A stretch of 64,000 nt of DNA from Oleisolibacter albus. Its GTDB lineage: Bacteria; Pseudomonadota; Alphaproteobacteria; Azospirillales; Azospirillaceae. A program made the position numbers and the translations under genes. The stretch lies in NCBI RefSeq assembly GCF_003336875.1, contig NZ_QGNJ01000012.1, positions 82,201-146,200 of the forward strand, written 5' to 3'. How positions within the stretch are numbered: position 1 is the stretch's first letter; each line of letters opens with the position of its first letter. This document shows positions 26,644 to 35,117 of the stretch, piece by piece. The notes below the pieces were generated by a model. The model had not been told where the DNA came from and ran no database searches. It worked only from the letters and a program-made list of their open reading frames with translations.

Positions 26644-28704
26644 TCAGAAGCCGACCTTCAGCAGCAGGCGGATGTCGCGGCCGGGCTGCGGCACCTCGTC
26701 CTTCAGGAACGAGGTGGCGAGCCGCACCTCCTCATCGGTCAGGTTGCGGCCTTCCAGCATCAGGCTGACATCGCGGTCGGCGAACGGATGCCAGTCGATG
26801 GAGGCATTGAGCACGGTGGCGCCCTTGGTCTCGGTCTCCAAGGGGGCGTTGCGGTCCTGGCGGCCGGTGCGCACCACCTCGACCCGGGTGGCCAGCTGGG
26901 TCATCTCGTAGCCGATGCCGCCCCGCAGGCTCAGCGGCGGCATGCGCGGCAGCGGCTGGTCGCGCTCCGTGTCGGTGGCGCGGACATAATCCAGGCCGGC
27001 ATCCACCGTCACCGCCTTGTCGCCCTGACGCCACAGCGCCGTGCTGGCCTCCAGCTCGAAGCCCCAGAAGCGGGCGTCGGTGGCGGTGAACTGGGCCACG
27101 GGCAGCCCGTCCTCCTCGGCCCCGGTCAGGCGCTCGAAGACGAAGTCGTCATAATGGGTATAGAACAGGTTGACCGACCCGTCGACCGGCCCGCCGGTCT
27201 TCTTCAGGGTCACCTCGCCGCCCAGTGCCGTTTCCTTGCCCAGGCTGGCATCGCCCCGCTCATAGGTGCGGGTGGCGTCGTGCGGACCGTCGGACAGCAG
27301 CTCCTCGGCGTTGGGCGCCCGCTCGGTGCGGGACAGGCTGACACCGGCCAGCCAGCCGCCCGGCAGGGTGTAGGACACGCCGGTGGACAGGCTGATCATG
27401 GTGAAGTCGCGGTCGAAATCCACGGCGTCGGCCTTGACCGTCTGCCGCTCGACACGGCCGCCGGCCTCCAGCGCCCAGGGGCCGAGATCCAGACGCTGCA
27501 CCGTGAACAGGCCGAGCTGGAGCGTATCGCTCTTCGGCAGGAACGACTCCTCGCCGATGGCCTGGAAGTCGCGGTGGGTGGCCTGCACGCCGACGGCACC
27601 GGACAGGTCGCCCTGCCGCTTCTGCACCATCTCCAGCCGGCCTTCCCAGCCCTTGTTGAGGAAGCGGGTGCCCACCTCCTCCCCTTCCATCTCCTTGTGC
27701 TCGTAATCGGCCCAGCCGAAGCGCACACGGGCGGTCTCGAACAGGGCGGTGTCCATATTGATCTCGCCCATCAGGTCGACACGGGTCTGGCCCAGATCGA
27801 TGCGGGTGCCTTCCTCGTCCGGGTCGCCGCCGGGAATGCCGTAATTGGTCTCGTCACGGGTGATGCTGGCACCCAGGAAGCCCCAGTCGCCGACGACGGA
27901 GGCACCGCCGGTGACGCCCTTCTGCTCCAGATCGCTGTTCTCGACCTTGCCGCGCGGCTCGTCGGCCAGGGGGTCGCTGGCGCGCAGGGCGGCGGAGCGG
28001 ACGAAGCCGTCCACATGCATGTCGTCGGTCTTGCGCCAGTAGCCGTCCACATGCAGCACCACCGGGCTGGTGCCGACCGCCGCATCCAGCGAGGTGGCCC
28101 CCATGCGCTCATCGGCATTGCTGCCATAGCCCAGGCGGACCATGCCCGAGGCACCGTTGTCCGGCTTGGCCACGGGGATGCGCCCGTCCAGCACGTTGAC
28201 GACGCCGCCGGTGGCGTTGCTGCCATAGAGCAGCGTGGCCGGGCCGCGCACCACTTCCACCCGCTTGGCCGTGGCCAGCTCGACAGCCGGGGCGTGATCG
28301 GGGCTGGTGGTGCTGGCGTCGATGGTGCCGATGCCGCCGACCAGGATGCGGATACGGTCACCGCCCAGGCCACGGATGATGGGGCGTGAGGCCCCCTGGC
28401 CGAAGCCGGTCTGCGACACGCCGGGCAACCGGTCCAGCGCCTCGCCGATATTGGCCGACAGCGCCTTGTCCAGCGCCTCGCCCGACAGGACCGAGGTGCC
28501 CTGCAGCACATCGAAGCGCCGCGGGCCCAACGGGGAGGCGGTCACCACCACCTCTTCGATGTCGCTGCCGCCATGATCCACCGCCGCCACCTGGGTTTGG
28601 GCCACGGCACTCTGGGCCGCCGCGCTCTGGGTCAGGGCCACACCCGCCGTGAACAGACCGCCCATCAGGCCCGCGAGTGCGGCCGTGCGCATCTTTCCTG
28701 CCAT
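26644..28704 (-). CDS. ZnuD-like TonB-dependent receptor
   Basis: 686 residues. Signal peptide near residues 1-30, then EEVVVTASPL as TonB-box region. The plug contains GASRPIIRGLGGDRIRILVGGIGTIDAS and TSPDHAPAVELATAKRVEVVRGPATLLYGSNATGGVVNV, the block typical of ZnuD-like zinc receptors. It ends in RLLLKVGF. The outer-membrane barrel imports zinc-type ligands with TonB energy in Neisseria ZnuD; the ligand here is inferred. A 12-bp ACGTTATAACGT palindrome lies 52 bp upstream, matching alphaproteobacterial Zur boxes and supporting zinc repression. ATG 28704 follows GAGGATCTGAC. Confidence 0.88.
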   Translation of the reverse strand: MAGKMRTAALAGLMGGLFTAGVALTQSAAAQSAVAQTQVAAVDHGGSDIEEVVVTASPLGPRRFDVLQGTSVLSGEALDKALSANIGEALDRLPGVSQTGFGQGASRPIIRGLGGDRIRILVGGIGTIDASTTSPDHAPAVELATAKRVEVVRGPATLLYGSNATGGVVNVLDGRIPVAKPDNGASGMVRLGYGSNADERMGATSLDAAVGTSPVVLHVDGYWRKTDDMHVDGFVRSAALRASDPLADEPRGKVENSDLEQKGVTGGASVVGDWGFLGASITRDETNYGIPGGDPDEEGTRIDLGQTRVDLMGEINMDTALFETARVRFGWADYEHKEMEGEEVGTRFLNKGWEGRLEMVQKRQGDLSGAVGVQATHRDFQAIGEESFLPKSDTLQLGLFTVQRLDLGPWALEAGGRVERQTVKADAVDFDRDFTMISLSTGVSYTLPGGWLAGVSLSRTERAPNAEELLSDGPHDATRTYERGDASLGKETALGGEVTLKKTGGPVDGSVNLFYTHYDDFVFERLTGAEEDGLPVAQFTATDARFWGFELEASTALWRQGDKAVTVDAGLDYVRATDTERDQPLPRMPPLSLRGGIGYEMTQLATRVEVVRTGRQDRNAPLETETKGATVLNASIDWHPFADRDVSLMLEGRNLTDEEVRLATSFLKDEVPQPGRDIRLLLKVGF

Positions 28705-28756
28705 GTCAGATCCTCAGAATTCCGGCCTGCCCCTGGGGCACCGGCCCGCATATGTA

Positions 28757-28768
28757 ACGTTATAACGT
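28757..28768. promoter_or_regulatory. Zur-like operator
   Basis: Perfect 12-bp palindrome ACGTTATAACGT, within TAACGTTATAACGT, resembling alphaproteobacterial Zur sites (ATGTTATAACAT-like). It is 52 bp upstream of the ZnuD-like receptor start. Basis: family knowledge plus position. Confidence 0.6.
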
Positions 28769-28879
28769 GCTTTCTAGGCGCACACAGAAGCGGCGGTCAA
28801 CGGACTTTCGGCCCGGACGTCTGCCGATACGGCGGAGGTGTGTCTTTATGGACGCGGGGCACCGGCCCGGCAGCGCCCG

Positions 28880-29143
28880 TCAGCCGACGAACTTGCGGGC
28901 GTTGGCGACCATGGTGGAATACATGGTGCGGATGAAGTCCGTGGGCCGCAGGCGGCCGAAGGGGATATTCTCCGACGCGAAGGTGACCAGCGCGTCGGGC
29001 GGCGTCACCGGCACCACCTCGAAGCCGTGTTTGCGCAGCGCCTCGACCACGGACTTGGCCTGCTTGCCGTAATCCTCGTTGAAATAGCTCTTGTCGGCCG
29101 TCTTGATCGCCAGGGCGATGATTTCCACCAGGGACTGCGCCAC
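28880..29143 (-). CDS. Conserved hypothetical small protein
   Basis: 87 residues from a GTG start at 29143 with AGAAGG upstream. It is a soluble alpha/beta-looking protein: helix 1 (SLVEIIALAIKTADKS), helix 2 (YGKQAKSVVEALRKHG), strand (FEVVPVTPPDALVTFA), then RPTDFIRTMYSTMVANARKFVG. No domain recognised. It lies downstream of the DUF962 gene in the same direction, separated by 63 bp. Confidence 0.7.
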   Translation of the reverse strand: MAQSLVEIIALAIKTADKSYFNEDYGKQAKSVVEALRKHGFEVVPVTPPDALVTFASENIPFGRLRPTDFIRTMYSTMVANARKFVG

Positions 29144-29206
29144 CCACCTTCTCCGTTGCCGATTGCCGTCGCCGGTCCCGGCTGCCGGTTCCCGCCTGCG
29201 CCGTTC

Positions 29207-29542
29207 CTACGCCAGCACTCCGGCCCGGCGCAACTCCGGCCCCAGCCGTCCGGCCAGGAACAGGAACAGCATCCTGTAATCGGCCAGCAGCGACCAGAGC
29301 GGATAGGTGAAGGTGGCCGGCCGGTTATGCTCGATCAGGGCGTGGCTGAGCCAGGCGAAGAAATAGCCGGACAGCGGCATGCCCAGCAGGTACAGGGGAT
29401 CGGCCCGGACAATGGCCGCCGCCAGGAAGCCCAGGGCGATGAGGCTGCCCACATAGTGGAAGCCGCGGGTGCGGCGGTCGCTGTGTTCCTTCAGGTAAAA
29501 CGGCCAGAACTCGTCGAAGGTCCGGTAGATCCGTTCCGCCAT
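29207..29542 (-). CDS. DUF962/Mpo1-like protein
   Basis: 111 residues, start ATG 29542 with GGGAGGAA upstream. FDEFWPFYLKEHSDRRTRGFHYVGS, GYFFAWLSHALIEHNRPATFTYPLWSLLADYRM are the conserved His-rich blocks of DUF962. Yeast Mpo1 in this family is an iron-dependent 2-hydroxy fatty acid dioxygenase. Two hydrophobic helices (about 33-48 and 58-70) suggest membrane association. Role in this organism is inferred by family only. Confidence 0.88.
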   Translation of the reverse strand: MAERIYRTFDEFWPFYLKEHSDRRTRGFHYVGSLIALGFLAAAIVRADPLYLLGMPLSGYFFAWLSHALIEHNRPATFTYPLWSLLADYRMLFLFLAGRLGPELRRAGVLA

Positions 29543-29680
29543 TCTGCATTCCTCCCGTCTGTTCCACGCGCAGGTCGTTCCTTGCCAACGCGCCATGGCC
29601 CGCATAAGTCAGGACAGGAGCGTTCCCGTCCACCGGCCGGGGCGCTCCACCATGTGACCGTTATTCTGGGGGATCGAGAG

Positions 29681-30709
29681 ATGGGCTACAAGGTCGCCGT
29701 CGTGGGCGCCACGGGCAATGTCGGCCGTGAGATGCTGCAGACCCTGGCCGAGCGGGAATTCCCGGTGTCCGAGGTGGTGGCGCTGGCCTCCGAGCGCTCC
29801 ATCGGAACCGAGGTGTCCTTCGGCGAGGACGATGTGCTGAAGGTCCAGGATCTGTCCACCTTCGACTTCGCCGGCACCGACTTCGTGCTGTCCTCCCCCG
29901 GGGCCAAGGTCTCCGCCCAGTTCGCGCCGCGGGCGGCTGCGACCGGCGCCTGCGTCATCGACAACACCAGCCATTTCCGCATGGACCCGGACGTGCCGCT
30001 GGTGGTGCCGGAGGTGAACCCGGAGGCCCTGTCCGGCTGGCGCAAGAAGGGCATCATCGCCAATCCCAACTGCTCCACCATCCAGATGGTGGTGGCGCTG
30101 AAGCCGCTGCACGACGTGGCCCGCATCCGCCGCGTGGTCGTCTCCACCTACCAGTCCGTGTCCGGCGCCGGCAAGGAAGCCATGGACGAGCTGTTCACCC
30201 AGACCCGCGCCATCTATGTGAATGACACGGTCAAGAAGGAGAAGTTCACCAAGCAGATCGCCTTCAACGTCATCCCGCATATCGACGTGTTCATGGATGA
30301 CGGCTCGACCAAGGAAGAGTGGAAGATGATGGTCGAGACCAAGAAGATCCTCGACCCGGCCATCAAGGTGGCGGCCACCTGCGTGCGCGTGCCGGTGTTC
30401 ATCGGCCATGCCGAGGCCGTCACCGTGGAGTTCGAGTCACCGTTGAGCGCCGAGGACGCCCGCCGCATCCTGCGCGACGCTCCTGGCATCGGCGTGGTCG
30501 ACCACCGCGCCGACGAGGGCTATGTCACCCCGGTCGAGGTGACCGGTGAGGACAAGGTGTTCGTCAGCCGCATCCGCGAGGACATCAGCGTGGAGAACGG
30601 GCTGTCCCTGTGGGTCGTGGCCGACAATCTGCGCAAGGGTGCCGCACTGAACGCGGTGCAGATCGCCGAGGCCATGATCCGCGACGGCCATATCGGCCCG
30701 GCGGACTGA
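29681..30709 (+). CDS. asd: Aspartate-semialdehyde dehydrogenase
   Basis: 342 residues from ATG 29681 (GGGGGATCGAGAG upstream). NADP-binding KVAVVGATGNVGREML, catalytic Cys in IIANPNCSTIQMVVALKPL, SGAGKEAMDELF and a catalytic-His segment in CVRVPVFIGHAEAVTVEFE are all intact. It reduces aspartyl phosphate to aspartate semialdehyde, feeding lysine, diaminopimelate, threonine and methionine. Monocistronic, with a hairpin just after the stop. Confidence 0.97.
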   Translation: MGYKVAVVGATGNVGREMLQTLAEREFPVSEVVALASERSIGTEVSFGEDDVLKVQDLSTFDFAGTDFVLSSPGAKVSAQFAPRAAATGACVIDNTSHFRMDPDVPLVVPEVNPEALSGWRKKGIIANPNCSTIQMVVALKPLHDVARIRRVVVSTYQSVSGAGKEAMDELFTQTRAIYVNDTVKKEKFTKQIAFNVIPHIDVFMDDGSTKEEWKMMVETKKILDPAIKVAATCVRVPVFIGHAEAVTVEFESPLSAEDARRILRDAPGIGVVDHRADEGYVTPVEVTGEDKVFVSRIREDISVENGLSLWVVADNLRKGAALNAVQIAEAMIRDGHIGPAD

Positions 30710-30719
30710 CGCCCGCAGA

Positions 30720-30743
30720 GATGCCCCGGGCCTCCGGGGCATC
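30720..30743 (+). terminator. Hairpin after asd
   Basis: A 10-bp stem (30720-30729 with 30734-30743) begins 11 bp after asd. No T run follows, so it is a weak candidate for termination or 3'-end stability. Confidence 0.5.
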
Positions 30744-30770
30744 CCCGGCGCCGGACACGGCCTCGAAGAA

Positions 30771-30812
30771 ACAAAACCGGGCGTGCCCCGCAGCCCGTGC
30801 GGGAACGCCCGG
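30771..30812 (-). terminator. Strong minus-strand terminator
   Basis: A long stem (CCGGGCGT at 30777-30784 with ACGCCCGG at 30805-30812, plus an inner CCCGCA/TGCGGG stem) is followed on the minus strand by TTTTGT. It is about 218 bp beyond the thioredoxin-like stop, which is unusually far. Confidence 0.8.
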
Positions 30813-30939
30813 CGGCATCAGACCGGCGCGGCGGAGCTAGGTGGCGAACGCGTCCTCCGTCACGTCCCGGCTCGCCAAACCAACGACCATGGCCGCACAA
30901 TTATGGCAGTCATGGCAGCCGGACCCATTTTCTGAACAT

Positions 30940-30966
30940 CCTGTTCCCACAGTATATGGGAACAGG
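30940..30966. repeat. 27-bp hairpin
   Basis: CCTGTTCCCA (30940-30949) and TGGGAACAGG (30957-30966) form a perfect 10-bp stem with a 7-base loop. No T run on either side. It may be an mRNA 3' structure or a regulator dyad. Confidence 0.6.
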
Positions 30967-31029
30967 AACCGGGCAAAGACAGAGTCAGGCGCTGTGGTAC
31001 ACAGCCGGGGCAGGATGGTCACGCAGCCG

Positions 31030-31542
31030 TCAAACCCCCTTCCCCTTCGGCGCCCAGGCCTCAAGGAAGGCCTTCACCTTGGCGCGGTCATGGCCCTTCT
31101 CGCCGCCGGCCGGCAGTTCCAGCTGGCTGGTGTCCTGGCTGTGCAGCAGGGCGCCATCGGCGTCCAGCACATAGAGATGGGGATAGCCCGCCGCCTTGGG
31201 GTACTGGCCCAGGAAGTCGGCGTTCTGGTTCACCTTCTTGTCGTAATGGACCTTCAGCAGCACGAAGTTGCGGTCGCGCAGCGCGGCAAGGTCGGCATCG
31301 CGGGCGAACATCGCGTCCAGCAGCTTGCACCAGATGCACCAGTCGCCGCCCACATCGATCAGGATGTTGCGGCCGCTGGCTTTGGCGTCGGCCATGGCCG
31401 CCTTGAGGTCGGCCGCGGGGTCGCGGGCCGGATCGAAGGCCTGGGAATAGGCGGCGGTCTGGGCGGCCCGGGCGGAGGGCGCCAGGGGTGCTGCCAGCAT
31501 CAGGGCCGTGGCCGCGAGGCCGGCAAGGGCGGCGAAACGCAT
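31030..31542 (-). CDS. Periplasmic thioredoxin-like protein
   Basis: 170 residues with a signal peptide (about 26 residues, SARA-AQT). A thioredoxin-like fold follows, with the redox site DWCIWCKLLD (CxxC) and cis-Pro region AGYPHLYVLDADG. It resembles thioredoxin_7/DUF255-like periplasmic disulfide reductases. Substrate unknown. It is followed on the same strand by a strong terminator and preceded by a small secreted protein, 28 bp away, with which it may be co-transcribed. Confidence 0.88.
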   Translation of the reverse strand: MRFAALAGLAATALMLAAPLAPSARAAQTAAYSQAFDPARDPAADLKAAMADAKASGRNILIDVGGDWCIWCKLLDAMFARDADLAALRDRNFVLLKVHYDKKVNQNADFLGQYPKAAGYPHLYVLDADGALLHSQDTSQLELPAGGEKGHDRAKVKAFLEAWAPKGKGV

Positions 31543-31570
31543 GGAGGCACAGGTCCTTTCGTGGTTGGGA

Positions 31571-31987
31571 TCAGCTCTTCAGCGAGACGGTCAGGTCGCA
31601 GACGCCGCTGCCATAGCCCCGGTAGAAGAAGCGGATGATCATGCCCTGCCGGTCGCGCACGGTCATCACCTGACTCTGGCCCGGCGACAGCTCCATGCTC
31701 TTGCCGGTGGCGGCCAGGGTGGATTCGGTGATGCTGTACTCCAGCGAGCAGCGGCGGTTGCCCTCATTGAGGAAGGTGACCTCGCCGGGGCCGGAGATCT
31801 TGAACTCGAACGAGCGGCCCTTCTCGAAATCCACCCGCCCCTTGCAGGGATTGTCGGGGGACACGGAACAGCCGAATTCGGCGGTGGGCTGGGGCGGATC
31901 GGCCTGGGCCAGGGCGGAGGATGCCGGGATCAGCAGCGCGGCCGGCAGCAGCGTGGCGGCCAGAAGGGCGGGAACGGTCGAACGCAT
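31571..31987 (-). CDS. Small secreted protein, four cysteines
   Basis: 138 residues from ATG 31987; signal peptide of about 27 residues ending ALAQADP. The mature part has four Cys (GCSVSPDNPCKG, RRCSLEY, GVCDLTVSL) that may form two disulfides and looks beta-rich. No family recognised. Location upstream of the CxxC thioredoxin-like gene suggests that protein could act on it, which is inference. Confidence 0.7.
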   Translation of the reverse strand: MRSTVPALLAATLLPAALLIPASSALAQADPPQPTAEFGCSVSPDNPCKGRVDFEKGRSFEFKISGPGEVTFLNEGNRRCSLEYSITESTLAATGKSMELSPGQSQVMTVRDRQGMIIRFFYRGYGSGVCDLTVSLKS

Positions 31988-32038
31988 GGGGGGCTCTTTT
32001 CCAGGGGGCGGGGGCTTCACGGGTGGGATTCGCGGGGG

Positions 32039-32899
32039 TCAACGGACACGCACCGGCTCGAACCAGCGTGGCGGCACCACCAGCTGGTCCTGGGCACGGA
32101 TCAGTTGCAATTCGCGCAGGCCGGACTGCCGGGTGGCATCGAATACGGCATAGATGGCCGACGCCGCATGCCCCAGCGCCCTGGCCGGTTCGGCGGTTTC
32201 CATCAGCTTGGCCAGGAACAGGGCGGCGGTACAGTCCCCCGCTCCGTTGGGCATGGGCGACAGGTCCAGCCGTGGCGTCGTCACCAGGAATGCCCCCTCC
32301 GGCCCGACCAACAGCATTTCGATGCTGTCCGCCGGTGCGTCGGCGCGGGTCAGGCTGGTGACCAGGACCCAGCGCGGCCCCAGGGCACGCGCCGCGTCCG
32401 CCGCCTCCAGCGCCGAGGCGAGGTCGCCCACCTGCCGGCCGGTCAGATATTCCAGCTCGAACTGGTTGGGCGTGATGATGTCGGCGGCGGGTACGGCCCG
32501 CTGGCGGAAGAAGTCGGGGATGCCGGGCCGGACGAAGAATCCCCGGCCCACATCGCCCATCACCGGGTCGCAGCAATAGAGCGCCTCGGGCCGGCCGGCC
32601 TTGACGCGGGCCACGGCATCCAGCACCACCGCCCCCAGGGCCGCATCCCCCATATAGCCGGTCAGCACGGCATCGGCCGTGGTCAGCGCTCCCCGCGCCT
32701 CAATGCCGGCGATGATCTCGGCGATATGCTCGGGCGGAAAGACGGTGCCGGTCCAGACGCCATAGCCGGTGTGGTTGGAGAACTGGACGGTGTTGACGGC
32801 AATGGCCTCGATTCCCAGCCGTTCCAACGGGAAGACAGCGGCGCGGTTGCCGACATGCCCGAAGGCCACATGGGACTGGATGGTAAGGACGGACGGCAT
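32039..32899 (-). CDS. pdxY: Pyridoxal kinase PdxY
   Basis: 286 residues, start ATG 32899. It matches the PdxK/PdxY ribokinase-like family: MPSVLTIQSHVAFGHVGNRAAVFPLERLG, NTVQFSNHTGYG, DPVMGDVGRGFFV, ITPNQFELEYLTG and the anion-hole/catalytic base GAGDCTAALFLAK. It phosphorylates pyridoxal for cofactor salvage. The upstream region carries a tandem and an inverted repeat. Confidence 0.92.
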   Translation of the reverse strand: MPSVLTIQSHVAFGHVGNRAAVFPLERLGIEAIAVNTVQFSNHTGYGVWTGTVFPPEHIAEIIAGIEARGALTTADAVLTGYMGDAALGAVVLDAVARVKAGRPEALYCCDPVMGDVGRGFFVRPGIPDFFRQRAVPAADIITPNQFELEYLTGRQVGDLASALEAADAARALGPRWVLVTSLTRADAPADSIEMLLVGPEGAFLVTTPRLDLSPMPNGAGDCTAALFLAKLMETAEPARALGHAASAIYAVFDATRQSGLRELQLIRAQDQLVVPPRWFEPVRVR

Positions 32900-32985
32900 C
32901 GACGGTTCCCTGTACAGCGGCACCCCGCAGAGGCGACCAGACGCGCGACCGGCCGGAACACACCCGTTCCAGCCCTGAATCGCAC

Positions 32986-33017
32986 GGAGAACCAAAAGCT
33001 TGGAGAACCAAAAGCTT
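32986..33017. repeat. 16-bp tandem duplication
   Basis: GGAGAACCAAAAGCTT is duplicated exactly head to tail (32986-33001, 33002-33017). It abuts the inverted repeat described at 33014-33061. Confidence 0.85.
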
Positions 33018-33061
33018 AGGGTCTTTCTGGTGCTTCAATGCGCAACGCACAGACCCTAAGC
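33014..33061. repeat. 11-bp inverted repeat, 26-bp spacer
   Basis: GCTTAGGGTCT at 33014-33024 is exactly complementary to AGACCCTAAGC at 33051-33061. The spacer includes CGCAACGCAC. It could be an mRNA leader hairpin of pdxY, a regulator site or the ends of a small mobile remnant. Confidence 0.8.
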
Positions 33062-33241
33062 GCGTTCGCGGCGGGGGTTCAACAGCAAAGCGTGACGAGG
33101 GGCAAAGCGGCCCACCCCGCCCCCGCCGCCCCCCTGCCGCCCCCTCGGCGCACGCTTCCGGCACCCATCAGGCCCCATGGACGCGGCTGGCCTGCTTCGC
33201 TACGGTCGGGGTCCCCCGCCCGCGACCGGAGCCGATCCGCC

Positions 33242-34105
33242 ATGGCTGTGCGCCCCCGCCGTTCCGTCCTCTACATGCCCGGCGCCAACGACCGCGCCCT
33301 GAAAAAGGCGCGGACCCTGCCGGCGGATGCCCTGATCCTGGACCTGGAGGATTCGGTTGCCCCCGACGCCAAGGACCGTGCCCGCGCCCTGGTGCTGGAG
33401 GCGGTCAAGGCCGGCGGCTATGGCCGGCGCGAGATCATTATCCGGGTCAACGGCCTGGACACGCCCTGGGGTCACGCCGATCTGGCCGCCGCCGCCGCCA
33501 GCGGCGCCGATGCCGTGCTGCTGCCCAAAGTCGAGTCGGGGGACGCCCTGCGCATGGCCGACCGGGTGCTGACCGCGTCCGGCGCACCGGACGGGCTGGA
33601 CCTGTGGGCCATGATGGAGACGCCGCGCGGCATCCTGGCCGCGCAGGACGTGGCCGCGTCCTGCCACCGGCTGGACTGTCTGGTGCTGGGCACCTCGGAC
33701 CTGACCAAGGATCTCCAGGCCCTGGTCACCGCCGACCGGCTGCCGATGCTGACCGCGCTGGGGCTGGTGCTGCTGGCGGCCCGCGCCTATGGGCTGGCCG
33801 TGCTGGACGGCGTGCATGTGGACCTGGAAGACGAGGCCGGCTTCGCCGCCGCCTGCCGTCAGGGCCGCGCCTTGGGCTTCGACGGCAAGACCCTGATCCA
33901 TCCCCGCCAGATCGAGGCGGCCAACACGACCTTCGCCCCCGGCGAGGACGAGGTGGAGCGCGCCCGCACCATCATCGCCGCCCATGCCGAGGCGGTGGCC
34001 GCCGGCAAGGGCATCACCGTGGTCGACGGCAAGCTGGTGGAGGCGCTGCATGTGGACAGCGCCCGCCGCACCGTGGCCCTGGCCGAAGCCATCGCCGCGG
34101 TCTGA
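33242..34105 (+). CDS. HpcH/HpaI family CoA-ester lyase (CitE-like)
   Basis: 287 residues from ATG 33242. Block signatures: RSVLYMPGANDRALKKA, ALILDLEDSVAPDAKDRAR (acidic metal/CoA residues), LDLWAMMETPRGILAAQ, VLGTSDLTKDLQAL and FDGKTLIHPRQI. This is the citrate-lyase-beta/L-malyl-CoA lyase/malyl-CoA thioesterase superfamily. The exact substrate (malyl-CoA, methylmalyl-CoA, citramalyl-CoA) is not resolvable. It stands alone. Confidence 0.9.
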   Translation: MAVRPRRSVLYMPGANDRALKKARTLPADALILDLEDSVAPDAKDRARALVLEAVKAGGYGRREIIIRVNGLDTPWGHADLAAAAASGADAVLLPKVESGDALRMADRVLTASGAPDGLDLWAMMETPRGILAAQDVAASCHRLDCLVLGTSDLTKDLQALVTADRLPMLTALGLVLLAARAYGLAVLDGVHVDLEDEAGFAAACRQGRALGFDGKTLIHPRQIEAANTTFAPGEDEVERARTIIAAHAEAVAAGKGITVVDGKLVEALHVDSARRTVALAEAIAAV

Positions 34106-34140
34106 CCGGTGCGCCGGGGTCCGTCCGGGCCGGACCTGCG

Positions 34141-34890
34141 TCAGGGCAGGCGGTAGCGGTAGGGGTAAAGCGTGCGGAAGCCCAGCGACCGGTAGAGCCG
34201 CACGGCGGGTTCATTTCCGGCTGCCACCTGGAGATAGGCGCGGGCACCGCCCGCCGCCGCGGCCCGCTGCAGCAGGCCGGCCAGCAGCGTGCGGGCCAGC
34301 CCCCGGCCGCGCCGGTCCGGATGGGTCGCCACCTTGTAGAGTCCGGTCCAGCCGCGATCGATGACGGCCAGCGCCAGGGCCACCGGCCGGTCCTCCTCCA
34401 TCAGCGCCGCGTACAGGGTCGGAACGGGAATGGCTCCCAGGATGCCGTGCAGCGCCGGCATCTCCGCGTCCGGCACCGGCACCATGGTGCGATAGGCATC
34501 CAGCCACCGGGGTTCCGGGGTGGCCGTGCAGCGAATCGCCGGATTGACACCCATGTGAACGACGCGGTCGAGTCCCAGAACCAAGCTTTCATTGTGGATG
34601 CGGTAACCGCGCCGGTCCAGTTCGCGCTCAAGCTGCGGCGGGCAGAGGGGCGTGATGCGGAACTGTGGCGGCAGGCCCTGGGCCGCATAGACCGCCTCGC
34701 AGAACGCCACGAAGCCCGCCATGTCCGTGGTGGCATCCGGACCAGGGCCGGGGCCAAGCGCGTTGATCGAATTGGCCCGACCGGTGTGCCCGTTGGCGAA
34801 GCGCAACACCCAGCCATCGTGATGGATGGTGCGCAGGGCGGGCCATGCCGTCAGGGTCAGGTTTTCAACAAGGGAAACAGACGGTTCCAT
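34141..34890 (-). CDS. GNAT family N-acetyltransferase
   Basis: About 249 residues from ATG 34890, the start nearest to the family-like beginning VENLTLTAWPALRTIHHDGWVLRFANGHTGRANS; an in-frame ATG at 34914 is possible. The GNAT motif A acetyl-CoA site is GLYKVATHPDRRGRGLARTLL, followed by YLQVAAGNEPAVRLYRSLGF and the typical YRYRL end. Substrate unknown. It is convergent with the CoA-ester lyase and divergent from sdh. Confidence 0.88.
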   Translation of the reverse strand: MEPSVSLVENLTLTAWPALRTIHHDGWVLRFANGHTGRANSINALGPGPGPDATTDMAGFVAFCEAVYAAQGLPPQFRITPLCPPQLERELDRRGYRIHNESLVLGLDRVVHMGVNPAIRCTATPEPRWLDAYRTMVPVPDAEMPALHGILGAIPVPTLYAALMEEDRPVALALAVIDRGWTGLYKVATHPDRRGRGLARTLLAGLLQRAAAAGGARAYLQVAAGNEPAVRLYRSLGFRTLYPYRYRLP

Positions 34891-35032
34891 ACGCCAATCC
34901 ATGCCGGGATCCATCGCTGCCATGCGCTGGTGCGCAAATGCAACAGCGTAACCCTGACATGTCCCCCGGGGGAAAGGAAGCATCCCGATCCCGCGGTGCG
35001 AAACGTTGACGAGGAAGGGGGCGGGGGCGTAA

Positions 35033-35060
35033 TTGACACCGGCACTTCCGATTCTAGCTT
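35033..35060 (+). promoter_or_regulatory. Probable sigma70 promoter of sdhCDAB
   Basis: TTGACA (35033-35038), a 16-bp spacer and TAGCTT (35055-35060) lie about 60 bp before sdhC on the correct strand. The -35 is a perfect consensus, the -10 is weak. Confidence 0.5.
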
Positions 35061-35117
35061 CCTGCCGGCCCGCTTTCGCCGAAACCGGCGCACGAGACAG
35101 TCAAGGACGCGCGACCC

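Larger units (their letters stand above)
30710..31029. other. Convergent region with several hairpins
   Basis: This 320-bp gap between asd and the leftward thioredoxin-like gene contains the asd hairpin, a minus-strand terminator at 30771-30812 and a 27-bp hairpin at 30940-30966. A possible 75-codon minus-strand frame ends at 30837, but its start and composition are not convincing. Confidence 0.45.
32900..33241. other. Divergent region between pdxY and CoA-ester lyase
   Basis: This 342-bp gap must contain both promoters. It holds an exact 16-bp tandem duplication (32986-33017) and an 11-bp inverted repeat (33014-33061). I see no supported gene. Confidence 0.5.

Noticed and set aside
26644..28800. 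Cobalamin riboswitch upstream of the TonB receptor
   Set aside because: I looked for the conserved B12-box core before both TonB receptor genes and did not see it; metal-type palindromes are present instead.
30837..31064. 75-codon minus-strand frame ending near a terminator
   Set aside because: Position before the terminator is tempting, but the frame lacks a plausible ribosome-binding site and its N-terminal half shows no coding character. Left as an open question in the regional finding.
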